Numbered from the stretch's first letter, positions 1-8,788 are shown. The stretch is DNA of 64,000 nucleotides from Sporosarcina sp. E16_8 (GCF_017347095.1 NZ_JADPRZ010000004.1:62001-126000), one strand, 5' to 3'. Notes: a model not told the origin generated them from the letters alone. A program made the numbers and translations.

Positions 1-31
1 ACGAGAAGATGAATAGAAGGGGAGAGGTTCG

Positions 32-1138
32 ATGGCAAAGTGGATGAAAAACGGATGGTTGCTATCGTTATTTGCGATAGCGCTAATCGTTGGTGCTTGT
101 TCTCCTAAAGAGACGGCGAAACCGGTAGTAGATGATAAAAAGCCTGAAGAAGTAGCTGCAGTTAATCCTTCGGGTGATTTGGCACCCCTTGAAAAACGTG
201 CAAAAGTTGTCATTGCGGAAGACGGCGCTGCGTCTGGTGCGGGATTCTATATTGCAAAAGAGAGAGGATACTTTGAAGACTATAATATTGAAGTAGAGTT
301 TGCTCAGTTTGCAAACAGCGATGACATGCTTCCAGCGTTAGCAGCTGGGGAAGTGGATATTGCAGGTGGTGTTTCCACTGCATCGTTCTTTAATGCGATT
401 GGTCAAGGTATTGATGTGAAAATTATTGCGGATAAAGGACATAACGTGCCAGGCAAGTCGTATTTCACACTTGTTATAGGTAATCATATGGTTGACGTAA
501 TAAAAGAGTATAAAGATCTTAAAGGGAAGAAAGTTGGCGTATCATCACACAACTCGATTGATGAATATATTTTTGAGGAAATGATTAAATACGCCGGATT
601 GACAAAGGATGACGTCGAATTTGTCCTTATGAGCGATTTTGGTAGTATGCTCGGTGCAATCAGTAACGGAACAATTGACGCAGCTGTTAATATTGAACCG
701 CTCATCGCAACTGGCGTAGAAAAAGGATTCCATGTTCGATTTGGAGACACGACTGATTTTGCGCCGGAGTCCCAAATTGCAATGGTGTTAGGCTCGCCTC
801 AATTCATGGCCGAAGAGCAAGATATATCGTTGCGATTCATGGCCGCTTATTTGAAAGGTGTGCGTGATTACAACGATGGATTTATCAAAGGCGAAGGAAA
901 AGATAAGATAATCGACATAATGACGAAGCATACAGCGTTGAAAGACCCGGCGCTTTGGGAGAAAGTGAACGTCACCGGTCTCGATCCAGATGGGAAGATG
1001 TTCATCGACGATATTAAAAAGCAATATGACGCGTACAAAGCAAATGGTGCTATCCGTGGTGAGATTGATTTTGATAAAGCGATAGATACCTCGATAACGG
1101 AAAAAGCGGTCGAGGCGATTGGTGAATATAAGCGGTGA
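32..1138 (+). CDS. ABC transporter substrate-binding lipoprotein, NMT1/SsuA-like
   Basis: This protein probably captures a small organic substrate outside the membrane for an ABC importer. It has a lipoprotein signal with a lipobox ending in GAC near residue 23, then an acidic linker, then a periplasmic-binding fold of the NMT1/THI5/SsuA type. Typical family segments are visible: GFYIAKERGYFEDYNIEVEF, ALAAGEVDIAGG, and DLKGKKVGVSSHNS. The start ATG follows GGGGAG. No permease or ATPase gene lies downstream, so partners may be upstream of the window. The substrate (nitrate, sulfonate, thiamine precursor or other) cannot be read from sequence alone. Class is confident, substrate is not. Confidence 0.85.
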   Translation: MAKWMKNGWLLSLFAIALIVGACSPKETAKPVVDDKKPEEVAAVNPSGDLAPLEKRAKVVIAEDGAASGAGFYIAKERGYFEDYNIEVEFAQFANSDDMLPALAAGEVDIAGGVSTASFFNAIGQGIDVKIIADKGHNVPGKSYFTLVIGNHMVDVIKEYKDLKGKKVGVSSHNSIDEYIFEEMIKYAGLTKDDVEFVLMSDFGSMLGAISNGTIDAAVNIEPLIATGVEKGFHVRFGDTTDFAPESQIAMVLGSPQFMAEEQDISLRFMAAYLKGVRDYNDGFIKGEGKDKIIDIMTKHTALKDPALWEKVNVTGLDPDGKMFIDDIKKQYDAYKANGAIRGEIDFDKAIDTSITEKAVEAIGEYKR

Positions 1139-1191
1139 TCACCGTAATTAATATGATGTAAGAGTTGACAGCTCTAAATAAAAACCCTTTC

Positions 1192-1218
1192 AGAGCTAGT
1201 GATTTTAGCTCTTTTTTT
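1192..1218 (+). terminator. Rho-independent terminator after the substrate-binding lipoprotein
   Basis: The arms AGAGCTA and TAGCTCT form a 7-bp stem around a 7-nt loop and are followed directly by a run of T. The site lies 54 bases after the lipoprotein stop codon. Confidence 0.7.
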
Positions 1219-1511
1219 GTATCTTCCTATCAGGGTTGCACTTATTTATGGATCCAACCCTAGAAGGAACATCATCGCATTTCGACATTCTAAATGCTAA
1301 ACTAAAAGTAGCTATAAATGTTGAAATATTGAATATGGCGTATAAATTAAGCGTAGGCGCCTTGCAAGGGGTAGCCGGAGCCATAAGACTGGCAGCGCAG
1401 CAGTCATGCTTATGGCGGGAGGTATCCGCAAAGTGCCAAAGCATTATTCAATGGAATCATTAACTCAACCTATATAGAACATTCTCGTACCTAAACAAAG
1501 GAGATAGAAGG
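1219..1511. repeat. Gene-poor interval with a possible dispersed intergenic repeat
   Basis: No convincing gene is seen here. From about 1350 to 1440 the bases are GC-richer than their surroundings. They contain GGCGCC followed by the inverted arms GCCATAAG (1380-1387) and CTTATGGC (1409-1416). This resembles intergenic repeats of Planococcaceae genomes, but that is recalled, not tested. A 75-codon open frame crosses the interval and shows no recognisable family or good ribosome binding site. Confidence 0.35.
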
Positions 1512-2174
1512 TTGAAACTACTCATAAAAGTGCTAGTGTTTTTAGTCTTAGCCATTATATTAACGAAGTTACCAATCGCCGGTAAATACTTCGCTGTTGC
1601 AAATACACTAATTCATGAGGTAGGCCATCAACTGGCCAGTATACTAACTTTTGGTAAGGCGCATGAAATCCATTTATTTTCAAATACAGAGGGAGTGGCT
1701 TATTCGAGTCATCAATTTTGGATAGGTAAGTTCATCACAGGGTTAGCGGGATATGTTTTTTCTTCATTTATGGCATGTACTTTCTTCTTCCTTATTTACA
1801 AAGGACGTTATTCGATGGTGATTTACATTTTATTAGCCATCTTGGGAATCAGTTTACTATTTTGGGTTAGAAACGTATACGGTTTTTTCTGGATCATTAC
1901 CTTTACCGCGGCATTCGTATGGTTACTTTGGAAAGCTGAAGGCCTGATTATTGAATACGTTGTTCTATTTCTGGTTTCCGTTATTTTTATAGAATCCATT
2001 ACATCGGCGTTTGAGATTATGTATATAAGTTTTAAAACGCCATTACAAGCAGGAGATGCAACTAGTCTGGCTGGACTAACTCGTTTGATCCCTGCCCAAG
2101 CTTGGGGAATACTTTTCTTTGTCCAAGCTTTATATTTTGGATGGTTAGCCATGAGGAAATTTAAACCCACCTAA
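1512..2174 (+). CDS. M50-family-like integral membrane metallopeptidase
   Basis: This is a 220-residue membrane protein with about six hydrophobic segments. Near residue 36 it carries IHEVGHQ, the HExxH zinc-binding motif of site-2 (M50B) proteases, placed just after the first membrane helix as is usual for that group. The start is TTG, eight bases after AAAGGAG, and the first residues form a membrane anchor. It stands alone, with a bidirectional terminator between it and the next, convergent gene. Function is inferred: peptide-bond cleavage within the membrane of an unknown substrate. A second zinc-ligand motif is not obvious, so activity is unproven. Confidence 0.7.
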   Translation: MKLLIKVLVFLVLAIILTKLPIAGKYFAVANTLIHEVGHQLASILTFGKAHEIHLFSNTEGVAYSSHQFWIGKFITGLAGYVFSSFMACTFFFLIYKGRYSMVIYILLAILGISLLFWVRNVYGFFWIITFTAAFVWLLWKAEGLIIEYVVLFLVSVIFIESITSAFEIMYISFKTPLQAGDATSLAGLTRLIPAQAWGILFFVQALYFGWLAMRKFKPT

Positions 2175-2210
2175 TACCCTGAACATACTAGCGTCTCAAT
2201 CCGAAGTGAA

Positions 2211-2252
2211 AAATAGCCTCCCGAGTGAAATTTTAACTTTGGGAGGCTATTT
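2211..2252. terminator. Bidirectional terminator between convergent genes
   Basis: AAATAGCCTCCC and GGGAGGCTATTT form a perfect 12-bp stem with an 18-nt loop. The minus strand reads into TATTTTT, so it ends the EmrE-type transporter gene, and it can also stop the protease transcript. Confidence 0.8.
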
Positions 2253-2256
2253 CTTG

Positions 2257-3213
2257 TTAAGTTATTTTCTCCTGTTTCATCACCGATGTTTGCAAACTAT
2301 GCAATACCATTCCTGTAATGATTACTGCGATGCCAACTAAAGAAAGCGTACCGGGCAGTGCAATACCGAGAATCATCATTTCGCCAAGAATAACAAAAAT
2401 AAGCTGTGTTGACTGTGTTGCTTCCACAGCTGCGAGTTTGCCTTGATCTCCCCGTACGCGGTCGGTTGCCATGAAGAATAAGGTTGTAGCGATGACTCCC
2501 GAACTGATACCAACGATGAACGACTGGCCAAGCTGACTCATAGAAGGGGGTCCGACCGTCCATAACGCATAGAATGAAAAGGCAATCCAAACGGGAATTG
2601 TCATAAGGGTCATACCAAGCACTCGTTGAAACGTATCGAGTCGACCACCAAGAAGCTCCATCATTTTACGGTTGCCAAGCGGGTAGGCGAACGCTGCCAA
2701 AACAACTGGAATGATGCCAAGCAGCAACGTACGCGGTTCAACGCTTTGGGCGTGCGGGATTTGGATAAGTACGACACCAGCAAAAATAATAAGTGTAATA
2801 CCAAGTGAGATTAGCGGAATCTTTTGCCGAACCTTTTTTTCACCGTCTAGCGTTTTCACAATCAACGTGAAAAAAGGTGCCAGCAGGATACCGGCCACAA
2901 TTGTCAATTGCCATGTGCCAGCAAGAAGCCACCCTGGACTGTAAGCTGCCGCGTAAGTAAGTGGTGCGTAGAATAAGACAAAGGCCGTTAAGCTCCAGAT
3001 GAAAAATGGGGCAGGTTTACGGACGAATTCCTGCATCACTTCACCAAGCCCTTTGCGGTAAGCAACGATAGCGAATAAAAAAGGTACCATAAAGAAATAG
3101 CGAAGGGAGGCGCTCCAAAGCCAGCTTCCTCCCGATAATTCCATAGATCTGTTCAAAATGAATGTCACCGCGAAAAAAATGGAGGAAAGGACACCAATCC
3201 AAATTTCCCTCAT
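2257..3213 (-). CDS. EmrE-type multidrug/metabolite transporter, DMT superfamily
   Basis: This is a 318-residue protein with ten predicted membrane helices, fitting the ten-helix branch of the drug/metabolite transporter superfamily (the multidrug resistance efflux family, PF13536). The N-terminal half contains the typical ILNRSMELSGGSWLWSASLR segment. It would export or import a small molecule across the plasma membrane, but the substrate cannot be told from sequence. The ATG is preceded by AAAGGGGG on the minus strand. It is co-directional with pepT upstream (18-base gap), so both may be co-transcribed. Confidence 0.8.
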   Translation of the reverse strand: MREIWIGVLSSIFFAVTFILNRSMELSGGSWLWSASLRYFFMVPFLFAIVAYRKGLGEVMQEFVRKPAPFFIWSLTAFVLFYAPLTYAAAYSPGWLLAGTWQLTIVAGILLAPFFTLIVKTLDGEKKVRQKIPLISLGITLIIFAGVVLIQIPHAQSVEPRTLLLGIIPVVLAAFAYPLGNRKMMELLGGRLDTFQRVLGMTLMTIPVWIAFSFYALWTVGPPSMSQLGQSFIVGISSGVIATTLFFMATDRVRGDQGKLAAVEATQSTQLIFVILGEMMILGIALPGTLSLVGIAVIITGMVLHSLQTSVMKQEKIT

Positions 3214-3231
3214 AGGCTATCCCCCTTTTAT

Positions 3232-4458
3232 TTAGGCGCGTTCTTCAAAAAGTTTCACGGCTTCAATGATGACATTTGTCGCTTTTACCATATTATCCAC
3301 TGAAATATATTCGTATTTCCCATGATAATTTTCTCCACCTGTGAAGATGTTAGGCGTTGGCATACCCATATACGACAATTGGGAACCATCTGTACCGCCG
3401 CGTACGGGTACGATGTTCGGTTCAATAGTGAGGTTTTTGAATGCATCGGACATGATATCAACTATTTCCATGACAGGTTCAATTTTTTCACCCATATTGA
3501 AGTATTGGTCTTCGATTTCGAGTGTGACTGCGTTCTCGCCGTACTTTTTCTTCAGCTTATTAGCAGTTTCGATCATCAGCTGTTTTCTGTCTTTGAAGGT
3601 TTCACGGTCGAAATAGCGGATGATATAGCCAAGTGTAGTTTCTTCAGTGGAACCGTTGAACTGCATAAGATGAACAAATCCTTCGTAGCCATCGGTTTTC
3701 TCAGGAATTTCATTTGCCGGCATTGCCGCCTGGAATTGATTGGCGAGTAAAACGGAGTTGACCATTTTATCTTTCGCAGAACCAGGGTGAACGCTGACAC
3801 CGTGGAATGTAACTTTAGCAGCCGCTGCGTTGAAGCTTTCATATTGCAATTCTCCAAGTGGTCCACCATCCATTGTATAAGCGTATTTGGCGCCGAATTT
3901 TGCGACATCAAATTTATGTGGTCCACGCCCGATTTCTTCGTCTGGTGTGAAGGCGATACGCAGTTTACCATGTTTTATGTCTGGGTTCGCAATCAAATAC
4001 TCCATCGCTGTAACGATTTCAGCAATCCCCGCTTTATCATCCGCGCCAAGAAGTGTTGTCCCGTCCGTTGTAATAAGCGTGTGACCGATATAGTTTTTCA
4101 GTTCAGGAAAAGAATTTACTGTCATTATTGTGCTGGCGTTCAGTTGTAGATCATTGCCGTCGTAGTTGTCGATGCGCTGTGGCTTGACATTTTTTCCGGT
4201 GTAATCAGTCGTCGTGTCAACATGTGCAAGAAATCCGATGACAGGTACGTCACGGTCCGTATTGGCAGGCAGTGTTGCGAATAAATAGCCGTTGTCGTCG
4301 AGTGTAATGTCTTCCATTCCAATAGTGGTTAGTTCTTTTTGTAATTCGTGCAGAAGGTCCCATTGACCCGGTGTTGAAGGCGTCAAAGAGCTTCCAGCAT
4401 CTGATTGTGTGTCAATTTTTGCATAACGTATTAGACGTTCGATTAGTTTTTCTTTCAT
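3232..4458 (-). CDS. pepT: Peptidase T (tripeptide aminopeptidase)
   Basis: This is a cytoplasmic M20-family zinc aminopeptidase that removes the N-terminal residue of tripeptides. The 408-residue length matches the family. Zinc-site motifs are present: [14 protein letters not shown] early, [15 protein letters not shown] in the centre, and [15 protein letters not shown] with the catalytic glutamate pair. The [20 protein letters not shown] segment near the C-terminus is diagnostic of PepT. The ATG lies 11 bases after GGAGG. It is followed closely by the EmrE-type transporter gene. Identification is secure; cellular role is peptide turnover. Confidence 0.95.
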   Translation of the reverse strand: MKEKLIERLIRYAKIDTQSDAGSSLTPSTPGQWDLLHELQKELTTIGMEDITLDDNGYLFATLPANTDRDVPVIGFLAHVDTTTDYTGKNVKPQRIDNYDGNDLQLNASTIMTVNSFPELKNYIGHTLITTDGTTLLGADDKAGIAEIVTAMEYLIANPDIKHGKLRIAFTPDEEIGRGPHKFDVAKFGAKYAYTMDGGPLGELQYESFNAAAAKVTFHGVSVHPGSAKDKMVNSVLLANQFQAAMPANEIPEKTDGYEGFVHLMQFNGSTEETTLGYIIRYFDRETFKDRKQLMIETANKLKKKYGENAVTLEIEDQYFNMGEKIEPVMEIVDIMSDAFKNLTIEPNIVPVRGGTDGSQLSYMGMPTPNIFTGGENYHGKYEYISVDNMVKATNVIIEAVKLFEERA

Positions 4459-4493
4459 AGTTAATAATTCCTCCTAATAAAGTGCTGATTCCC

Positions 4494-5156
4494 CTATCTT
4501 ATCAGATTGCTCCGGTTTACGGAATACTTTACAATCCGACTTCCAATGCTGGATGCTATGAAAATTTGCGCCGCGTAATACGTCAACATAACGAATGCCT
4601 CGCGGTATGGAATTTCGTAAACGAATCGATCGATTGCAAGAATGGAATCTGAGAATATGAATAGCAATGCTCCAATGATAGCGAGCTTCATTCTCGTGCG
4701 AATAGCCATCCAACCCATCATTAAAATAATACTAATGTAGGCGGTAATGGCAATGCCGAGAAAGGTTTGGCCAGCAGAAAATTGTGAACCGGCAATCCAA
4801 ATAGCCATGCCTGTACCGTAGAGAAGGAGAGGAGCGGCGGCCCATATAGGCACGGTCTTTTTTGCAACATGATTAAAAGCAAAGATATAAAAAATGTGAC
4901 CAATGAAGAAGGTGATAAGTCCGGGTAAGAACCAATAGATGACGCCATCGGCAATCATGCAGACGAAGAGTCCACCAATGACGATCCGTTTGTATCTACG
5001 GGATAATAGGGGTCTTGTCGTTTGCGCAAATAGGATAATAAGTACCATGGGAATCAGTTTCATTAAAGTTTTGAAGCCGACTGGATCAGTGGGGATGAAG
5101 AATATATGGATGATACCCATTGCGATAATTGCAATAAGTAGTAGATTTCTAATCAT
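4494..5156 (-). CDS. Lysoplasmalogenase family membrane protein (YhhN/TMEM86)
   Basis: This 220-residue protein has eight hydrophobic segments and the layout of the YhhN family (PF07947). Known members hydrolyse the vinyl-ether bond of lysoplasmalogens. It contains paired acidic membrane positions such as FSDSILAIDRF, typical for the family. A start ATG is preceded by GGGGG. Plasmalogens are rare in aerobic Bacillales, so the true substrate is open. It lies just upstream of pepT in the same orientation but has its own ribosome binding site. Confidence 0.75.
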   Translation of the reverse strand: MIRNLLLIAIIAMGIIHIFFIPTDPVGFKTLMKLIPMVLIILFAQTTRPLLSRRYKRIVIGGLFVCMIADGVIYWFLPGLITFFIGHIFYIFAFNHVAKKTVPIWAAAPLLLYGTGMAIWIAGSQFSAGQTFLGIAITAYISIILMMGWMAIRTRMKLAIIGALLFIFSDSILAIDRFVYEIPYREAFVMLTYYAAQIFIASSIGSRIVKYSVNRSNLIR

Positions 5157-5273
5157 TAGGACAACCCCCTTTTCTACTACGTTTTCGGGGGATGGGTAGA
5201 GAAACCCTTTTTAGGTTGTGTAGATTTCAGAAATTGTCGTCCAGTTTCAATAGGCATACATAAAAGGGCATAG

Positions 5274-5308
5274 AAAAAAGGCATCGCTTTAAGCGCAAAT
5301 GCCTTTTT
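5274..5308 (-). terminator. Terminator after the DUF2187 gene
   Basis: On the minus strand, AAAAAGGCAT and ATGCCTTTTTT pair around a loop that itself contains GCGCTT/AAGCG. A T-rich tail follows. It lies 12 bases after the stop of the small gene at 5320-5541. Confidence 0.65.
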
Positions 5309-5319
5309 CTTGCTATTTA

Positions 5320-5541
5320 TTATACGATTGAGTAATTCTTATGTGAAACAACAGTAAGATTTGACGCGGCGCCAATAAGTTCGGCGTCCTTCGATGAGAT
5401 TTCAACAATGACGGAGTTCTCAAGTATTTTAAAAATAGTACCATTTACTTCGTGTTCATTACGGACAAATGAAATTTCTTCGTCGATTCTGCGCGCTGCG
5501 ACAAAATCCGATACTTCTTTTTCCCTGCGTGGAAAAGCCAT
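5320..5541 (-). CDS. Small DUF2187 (YkvS-like) protein
   Basis: This is a 73-residue soluble protein beginning MAFPRREKEV. It resembles the YkvS/DUF2187 family: a short KOW-like beta fold with a segment reading NEHEVNGTIFKILENSVIVE. The function of the family is unknown. The start chosen is the ATG seven bases after a GGGGG stretch; an upstream in-frame ATG exists but overlaps that ribosome binding site. It is a single-gene unit with its own terminator. Family assignment is from remembered sequence character. Confidence 0.7.
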   Translation of the reverse strand: MAFPRREKEVSDFVAARRIDEEISFVRNEHEVNGTIFKILENSVIVEISSKDAELIGAASNLTVVSHKNYSIV

Positions 5542-5777
5542 TTGAATTCCCCCTATCATCCATTCTCATCTTGCCATCTAGTTAAAGAGTACTTCGGGGA
5601 AACCCGTAGCAACAAGTAGATGAAGATGGAAAACAACTAAACGTAAACGATAACACAGATGTTGTCTACTATTAGTATACCATATTTTAACGAAATTTGC
5701 AGGGTAGCAGACTTTGTTAGCTATTTAAATAACAGTGCTTAAGTTCAAAACTTTGTAGCATACTAAAAACAAAGAGG

Positions 5778-5804
5778 TTGACATTATACCTGTAGGGGTA
5801 TAAT
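5778..5804 (+). promoter_or_regulatory. Promoter and operator for the persulfide-response operon
   Basis: A TTGACA (5778-5783) and a TATAAT (5799-5804) flank 15 bases. Within and over the -10 lies an inverted repeat, ATTATACC (5783-5790) and GGTATAAT (5797-5804), with a 6-base centre. Its 14-base core TACCTGTAGGGGTA recurs at 6138 and 6998. A CsoR/CstR-type repressor bound here would cover the -10 and block transcription of its own gene. Confidence 0.75.
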
Positions 5805-5840
5805 GTGTGAGTATAGCTTAAATAAAAGGAAGTGATGGGC

Positions 5841-6104
5841 ATGGTATACGATGACAAAGTGAAAAATAGGCTAAAACGGATTGAGGGTCAAATCAAAGGT
5901 ATTTTAAAAATGATGGATGATAATAAAGATTGTAAAGAAGTAATTACGCAATTGTCAGCCTCGCGTTCAGCTATAGATAGAACGATTGGTGTTATTGTCA
6001 GCTCCAATCTAATTGAATGTATACAACAAATGGATGACAGTGATCCAAGAACACAAGAGGATATTGTAAAAGAAGCAGTAGACCTACTAGTTAAGAGTCA
6101 ATGA
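5841..6104 (+). CDS. cstR: CstR-type persulfide-sensing repressor (CsoR/DUF156 family)
   Basis: This is an all-helical cytoplasmic repressor of the CsoR/RcnR family. Counting from the ATG at 5841, cysteines fall at positions 31 and 60, as in the persulfide sensor CstR. Residue 56, four before Cys60, where copper-sensing CsoR has histidine, is asparagine here. The RxEGQIKGI signature is present. It heads an operon of sulfur-transfer genes, as B. subtilis yrkD does. Three candidate operators are present in the operon. Reactive sulfur should crosslink the two cysteines and release DNA; this is inferred from the family. Two earlier in-frame starts (GTG 5832, ATG 5835) sit too close to the ribosome binding site. 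Confidence 0.88.
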   Translation: MVYDDKVKNRLKRIEGQIKGILKMMDDNKDCKEVITQLSASRSAIDRTIGVIVSSNLIECIQQMDDSDPRTQEDIVKEAVDLLVKSQ

Positions 6105-6137
6105 AATAATGGACTCTTTTCTTTTTAACGCATAATA

Positions 6138-6151
6138 TACCCTGTGGGGTA
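6138..6151 (+). promoter_or_regulatory. Second CstR-type operator, upstream of the DsrE gene
   Basis: TACCCTGTGGGGTA matches the 14-base core at 5787 and 6998, with arms TACCC and GGGTA. It lies 21 bases before the DsrE start codon and just after the repressor gene. Confidence 0.7.
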
Positions 6152-6172
6152 CAAAAAGAGAGGGAGATTTGA

Positions 6173-6652
6173 TTGTCTGAAACGAAAAGAACCACCATTG
6201 TATTATTCAGTGGAGATTATGATAAAGCTATGGCGGCGTACATCATTGCAAATGGTGCTGCAGCTTATGATCACCAAGTAACGATTTTTCATACATTCTG
6301 GGGATTGAATGCACTTCGAAAAGACGAACTAGTCCCAGTAAAAAAAGGCTTGCTAGAAAAAGTATTTGGCAAAATGATGCCACGAGGTGCAGATAAGATG
6401 GGTATTTCCAACATGAACTTTGCTGGAATGGGTCCTAAAATGATTAAACATGTCATAAAAAAGCACAACGCGATGACACTACCACAACTGATTGAACTCG
6501 CTGAAGAACAAGATATAAAACTTGTCGCCTGTACAATGACGATGGATCTTCTAGGCTTACAGCAGAAAGAATTGATGGATGGCATCCAGTACGGCGGAGT
6601 TGCTGCTTATCTTGGGGATGCTCAAGAAGGCAATGTAAACTTATTTATTTAA
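6173..6652 (+). CDS. yrkE: DsrE/DsrF-like sulfur carrier protein (YrkE-like)
   Basis: This is a 159-residue cytoplasmic protein of the DsrE/DsrF/DsrH-like family, which carries persulfide sulfur between partner proteins. The candidate sulfur-carrying Cys120 lies in VACTMTMDLLGL, a typical context. The start is TTG after GAGGGAG; no ATG is well placed. It follows the CstR gene after 68 bases containing an operator, and precedes a rhodanese gene by 25 bases. Gene order matches B. subtilis yrkE-yrkF-yrkH-yrkI-yrkJ, with one extra rhodanese inserted. Exact partners are inferred. Confidence 0.85.
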   Translation: MSETKRTTIVLFSGDYDKAMAAYIIANGAAAYDHQVTIFHTFWGLNALRKDELVPVKKGLLEKVFGKMMPRGADKMGISNMNFAGMGPKMIKHVIKKHNAMTLPQLIELAEEQDIKLVACTMTMDLLGLQQKELMDGIQYGGVAAYLGDAQEGNVNLFI

Positions 6653-6677
6653 AATTTTAAAAGATGGAGGGTTTAAA

Positions 6678-6974
6678 ATGATTGAAATAACACCATTAGA
6701 AGTTCTGAAAAAGTTAAATACGAACGAAGCAATTCACCTGATTGACGTGCGGGAAGTGGATGAAGTGAAAGAAGGGAAAATACCACAAGCAATTCATATT
6801 CCGCTCGGATTATTGGAATTCCGTATGCATGAATTGGATAAAAATAGTGAGTACACAATGGTGTGCCGTTCAGGTGGACGTAGTGGAAGAGCCACACAAT
6901 TGCTAGAGGGACACGGATTTAAAGTAGTGAACATGGTTGGCGGTATGAATGACTGGGAAGGTTCAGTGGAATAA
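6678..6974 (+). CDS. Single-domain rhodanese sulfurtransferase
   Basis: This is a 98-residue one-domain rhodanese. The active-site loop CRSGGRSG places the catalytic cysteine at residue 63, and the DVREVDEVKEGKIPQAIHIPL segment is the usual CH2A-like motif. It should accept a sulfane sulfur as a cysteine persulfide and pass it on. The ATG follows GGAGG. It lies between the DsrE gene and a TusA-rhodanese gene, separated from the latter by 58 bases that contain a third operator. Confidence 0.92.
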   Translation: MIEITPLEVLKKLNTNEAIHLIDVREVDEVKEGKIPQAIHIPLGLLEFRMHELDKNSEYTMVCRSGGRSGRATQLLEGHGFKVVNMVGGMNDWEGSVE

Positions 6975-6997
6975 CCCTATTTTTTTATATTAAATTA

Positions 6998-7011
6998 TAC
7001 CCATACGGGCA
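6998..7011 (+). promoter_or_regulatory. Third CstR-type operator
   Basis: TACCCATACGGGCA has the same 14-base spacing as the two earlier sites, with one mismatch in the right arm. It lies 21 bases before the TusA-rhodanese start, the same distance as the second site has to its gene. Confidence 0.6.
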
Positions 7012-7032
7012 TGAGTAAAGGGAGAAGATGAC

Positions 7033-7599
7033 ATGATAAAAACTGATTTTATTCTTGACGCAAAAGGAATGGCTTGTCCAATGCCAATCGTCAAAACGAG
7101 AAAGATTATGAAAGAAATGGAACCGGGAAATGTGTTGGAAGTGCAGGCGACTGATAAAGGATCTACGGCAGATTTAAAAGCATGGGCTGAGGGTTCTGGA
7201 CATTATTACCTCGGCACGACTGAAGAAGCAGGAGTTCTTACGCATTATGTACGGAAATCAGGCGACGAAGAACAAGTTGAGAAAAAACATCCACACATCG
7301 TGTCGAATGAACAACTCAAAGCCATTTTAGAGGAGAATCGTGAAGTGCTTGTGCTCGATGTTCGTGAATCGGCAGAATATGCATTCAATCATATTCCAGG
7401 GGCTAAGTCTTTGCCGCTTGGTGACCTTGAAAGTGAACTCGGGAATTTGGATAAAGAAGCGGAAATTTACGTCGTATGCCGAACAGGAAATCGCAGTGAT
7501 ATAGCATCTCGGAAAGTTGCTGAAGCCGGATTTTTAAAAGTGAAAAACGTTGTGCCTGGCATGAGTGAATGGAATGGACCAACAGAAAAGATTGTGTAA
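7033..7599 (+). CDS. yrkF: TusA-rhodanese fusion sulfurtransferase (YrkF-like)
   Basis: Residues 1-75 form a TusA/SirA domain with Cys15 in GMACPMPIV. Residues 85-188 form a rhodanese domain with the catalytic loop CRTGNRS at Cys149. Both cysteines are present, so sulfur could move from one domain to the other. The fusion matches B. subtilis YrkF and is related to staphylococcal CstA. It is followed after a few bases by the metallo-beta-lactamase gene. Role in reactive-sulfur relay is inferred from family and operon. Confidence 0.9.
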   Translation: MIKTDFILDAKGMACPMPIVKTRKIMKEMEPGNVLEVQATDKGSTADLKAWAEGSGHYYLGTTEEAGVLTHYVRKSGDEEQVEKKHPHIVSNEQLKAILEENREVLVLDVRESAEYAFNHIPGAKSLPLGDLESELGNLDKEAEIYVVCRTGNRSDIASRKVAEAGFLKVKNVVPGMSEWNGPTEKIV

Positions 7600-7632
7600 T
7601 GAATGAATGAAATTACTAGAGGGGGTATACAA

Positions 7633-8760
7633 ATGACGGTTCAACCAATGACGGCAAGTACAATAGCGAAAAAAGTAGTGAATCAAGAGCCTTTTTTCAT
7701 TTTAGACGTGCGTAATGAAGATGCATTTGTGGATTGGAAAATTGAAGGAGACAACATTCAGCATCTCAATATCCCTTATTTTGATTTACTAGATGGGGTT
7801 GAAGAAATTATGGGTCAGCTTCCTACGGATCAAGATATTGTCGTTGTCTGCGCAAAAGAAGGCTCTTCCATTATGGTTGGGGAAATGATTGCGGAAGAAG
7901 GACGCACGGTTCATTACTTACAAGGTGGGATGAAGGCTTGGAGTGAACATTTGGAGCCAGTGAAAATTGGTGACTTGAAAGACGGCGGGGAGCTGTATCA
8001 GTTCGTGCGAATTGGCAAAGGTTGTTTGTCGTACATGATCGTTTCGAACGGGGAAGCAGCAATTGTTGACGCGACGCGGATGACCGATGTATTCATCGAT
8101 TTCGCGAAAATGTTGGATGTCAAAATCACGCATATTTTGGATACACATCTCCATGCGGATCATATTTCAGGAGGCCGTAAAATTGCAGAAGCCGTAAATG
8201 GGACGTACTGGTTGCCTCCAAAAGATGCCGGTGAAGTGTTATTTGCTTATGAGTCATTGGAAGAGGGGCGAACGATAACAATTGGTAATACGACGATTGC
8301 CATTCAACCTTTGTATACACCAGGGCATACAATTGGATCTACATCATTCATAGTAGATGACACGTATTTACTTTCAGGCGATATCTTATTCATCGATTCA
8401 ATCGGACGCCCCGACCTTGCCGGTTTAGCCGAAGATTGGGTTGGCGATTTGCGGGAGTCGTTGTACAAACGCTATAAAGAATTGTCAGCAGAATTGATTG
8501 TTCTTCCTGCACACTTCATGATTATAGAAGAATTCAATAGCGATGGTAGTGTTTCTGGAAAACTAGGTACATTATTCGCAGAAAATCACGGTTTGAATAT
8601 TGAAAGTGAAGTAGAATTCAGAGAAATGGTAACAGGTAATTTACCACCACAACCGAATGCTTACCAGCAAATCCGTGAAACTAATATGGGCAAAATAACG
8701 CCTGATGAAGAAACACAACGTGAAATGGAAATCGGACCAAATCGTTGTGCGGTTAGATAA
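7633..8760 (+). CDS. yrkH: Rhodanese-metallo-beta-lactamase protein, probable persulfide dioxygenase (YrkH-like)
   Basis: An N-terminal rhodanese domain (residues 1-110, candidate Cys73 in VVCAKEGSS) is followed by a metallo-beta-lactamase domain with HLHADH at 172-177 and later metal ligands in YTPGHTIGS and SGDILF. ETHE1- and CstB-type enzymes with this fold oxidise protein or thiol persulfides to sulfite with iron. Here the rhodanese precedes the hydrolase domain, the reverse of CstB, and matches YrkH. The start chosen is the ATG at 7633 after AGAGGGGG; an upstream in-frame ATG at 7603 lacks a ribosome binding site. Sulfite formed could leave through the TauE-type protein encoded downstream. 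Confidence 0.87.
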   Translation: MTVQPMTASTIAKKVVNQEPFFILDVRNEDAFVDWKIEGDNIQHLNIPYFDLLDGVEEIMGQLPTDQDIVVVCAKEGSSIMVGEMIAEEGRTVHYLQGGMKAWSEHLEPVKIGDLKDGGELYQFVRIGKGCLSYMIVSNGEAAIVDATRMTDVFIDFAKMLDVKITHILDTHLHADHISGGRKIAEAVNGTYWLPPKDAGEVLFAYESLEEGRTITIGNTTIAIQPLYTPGHTIGSTSFIVDDTYLLSGDILFIDSIGRPDLAGLAEDWVGDLRESLYKRYKELSAELIVLPAHFMIIEEFNSDGSVSGKLGTLFAENHGLNIESEVEFREMVTGNLPPQPNAYQQIRETNMGKITPDEETQREMEIGPNRCAVR

Positions 8761-8788
8761 TTTATTAAAAAACGAGGAGAGATTATGA

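Noticed and set aside
1236-1463. 75-codon open frame after the first gene
   Set aside because: No good ribosome binding site and no family character. It runs through a GC-rich hairpin repeat and is matched by an equally long frame on the other strand.
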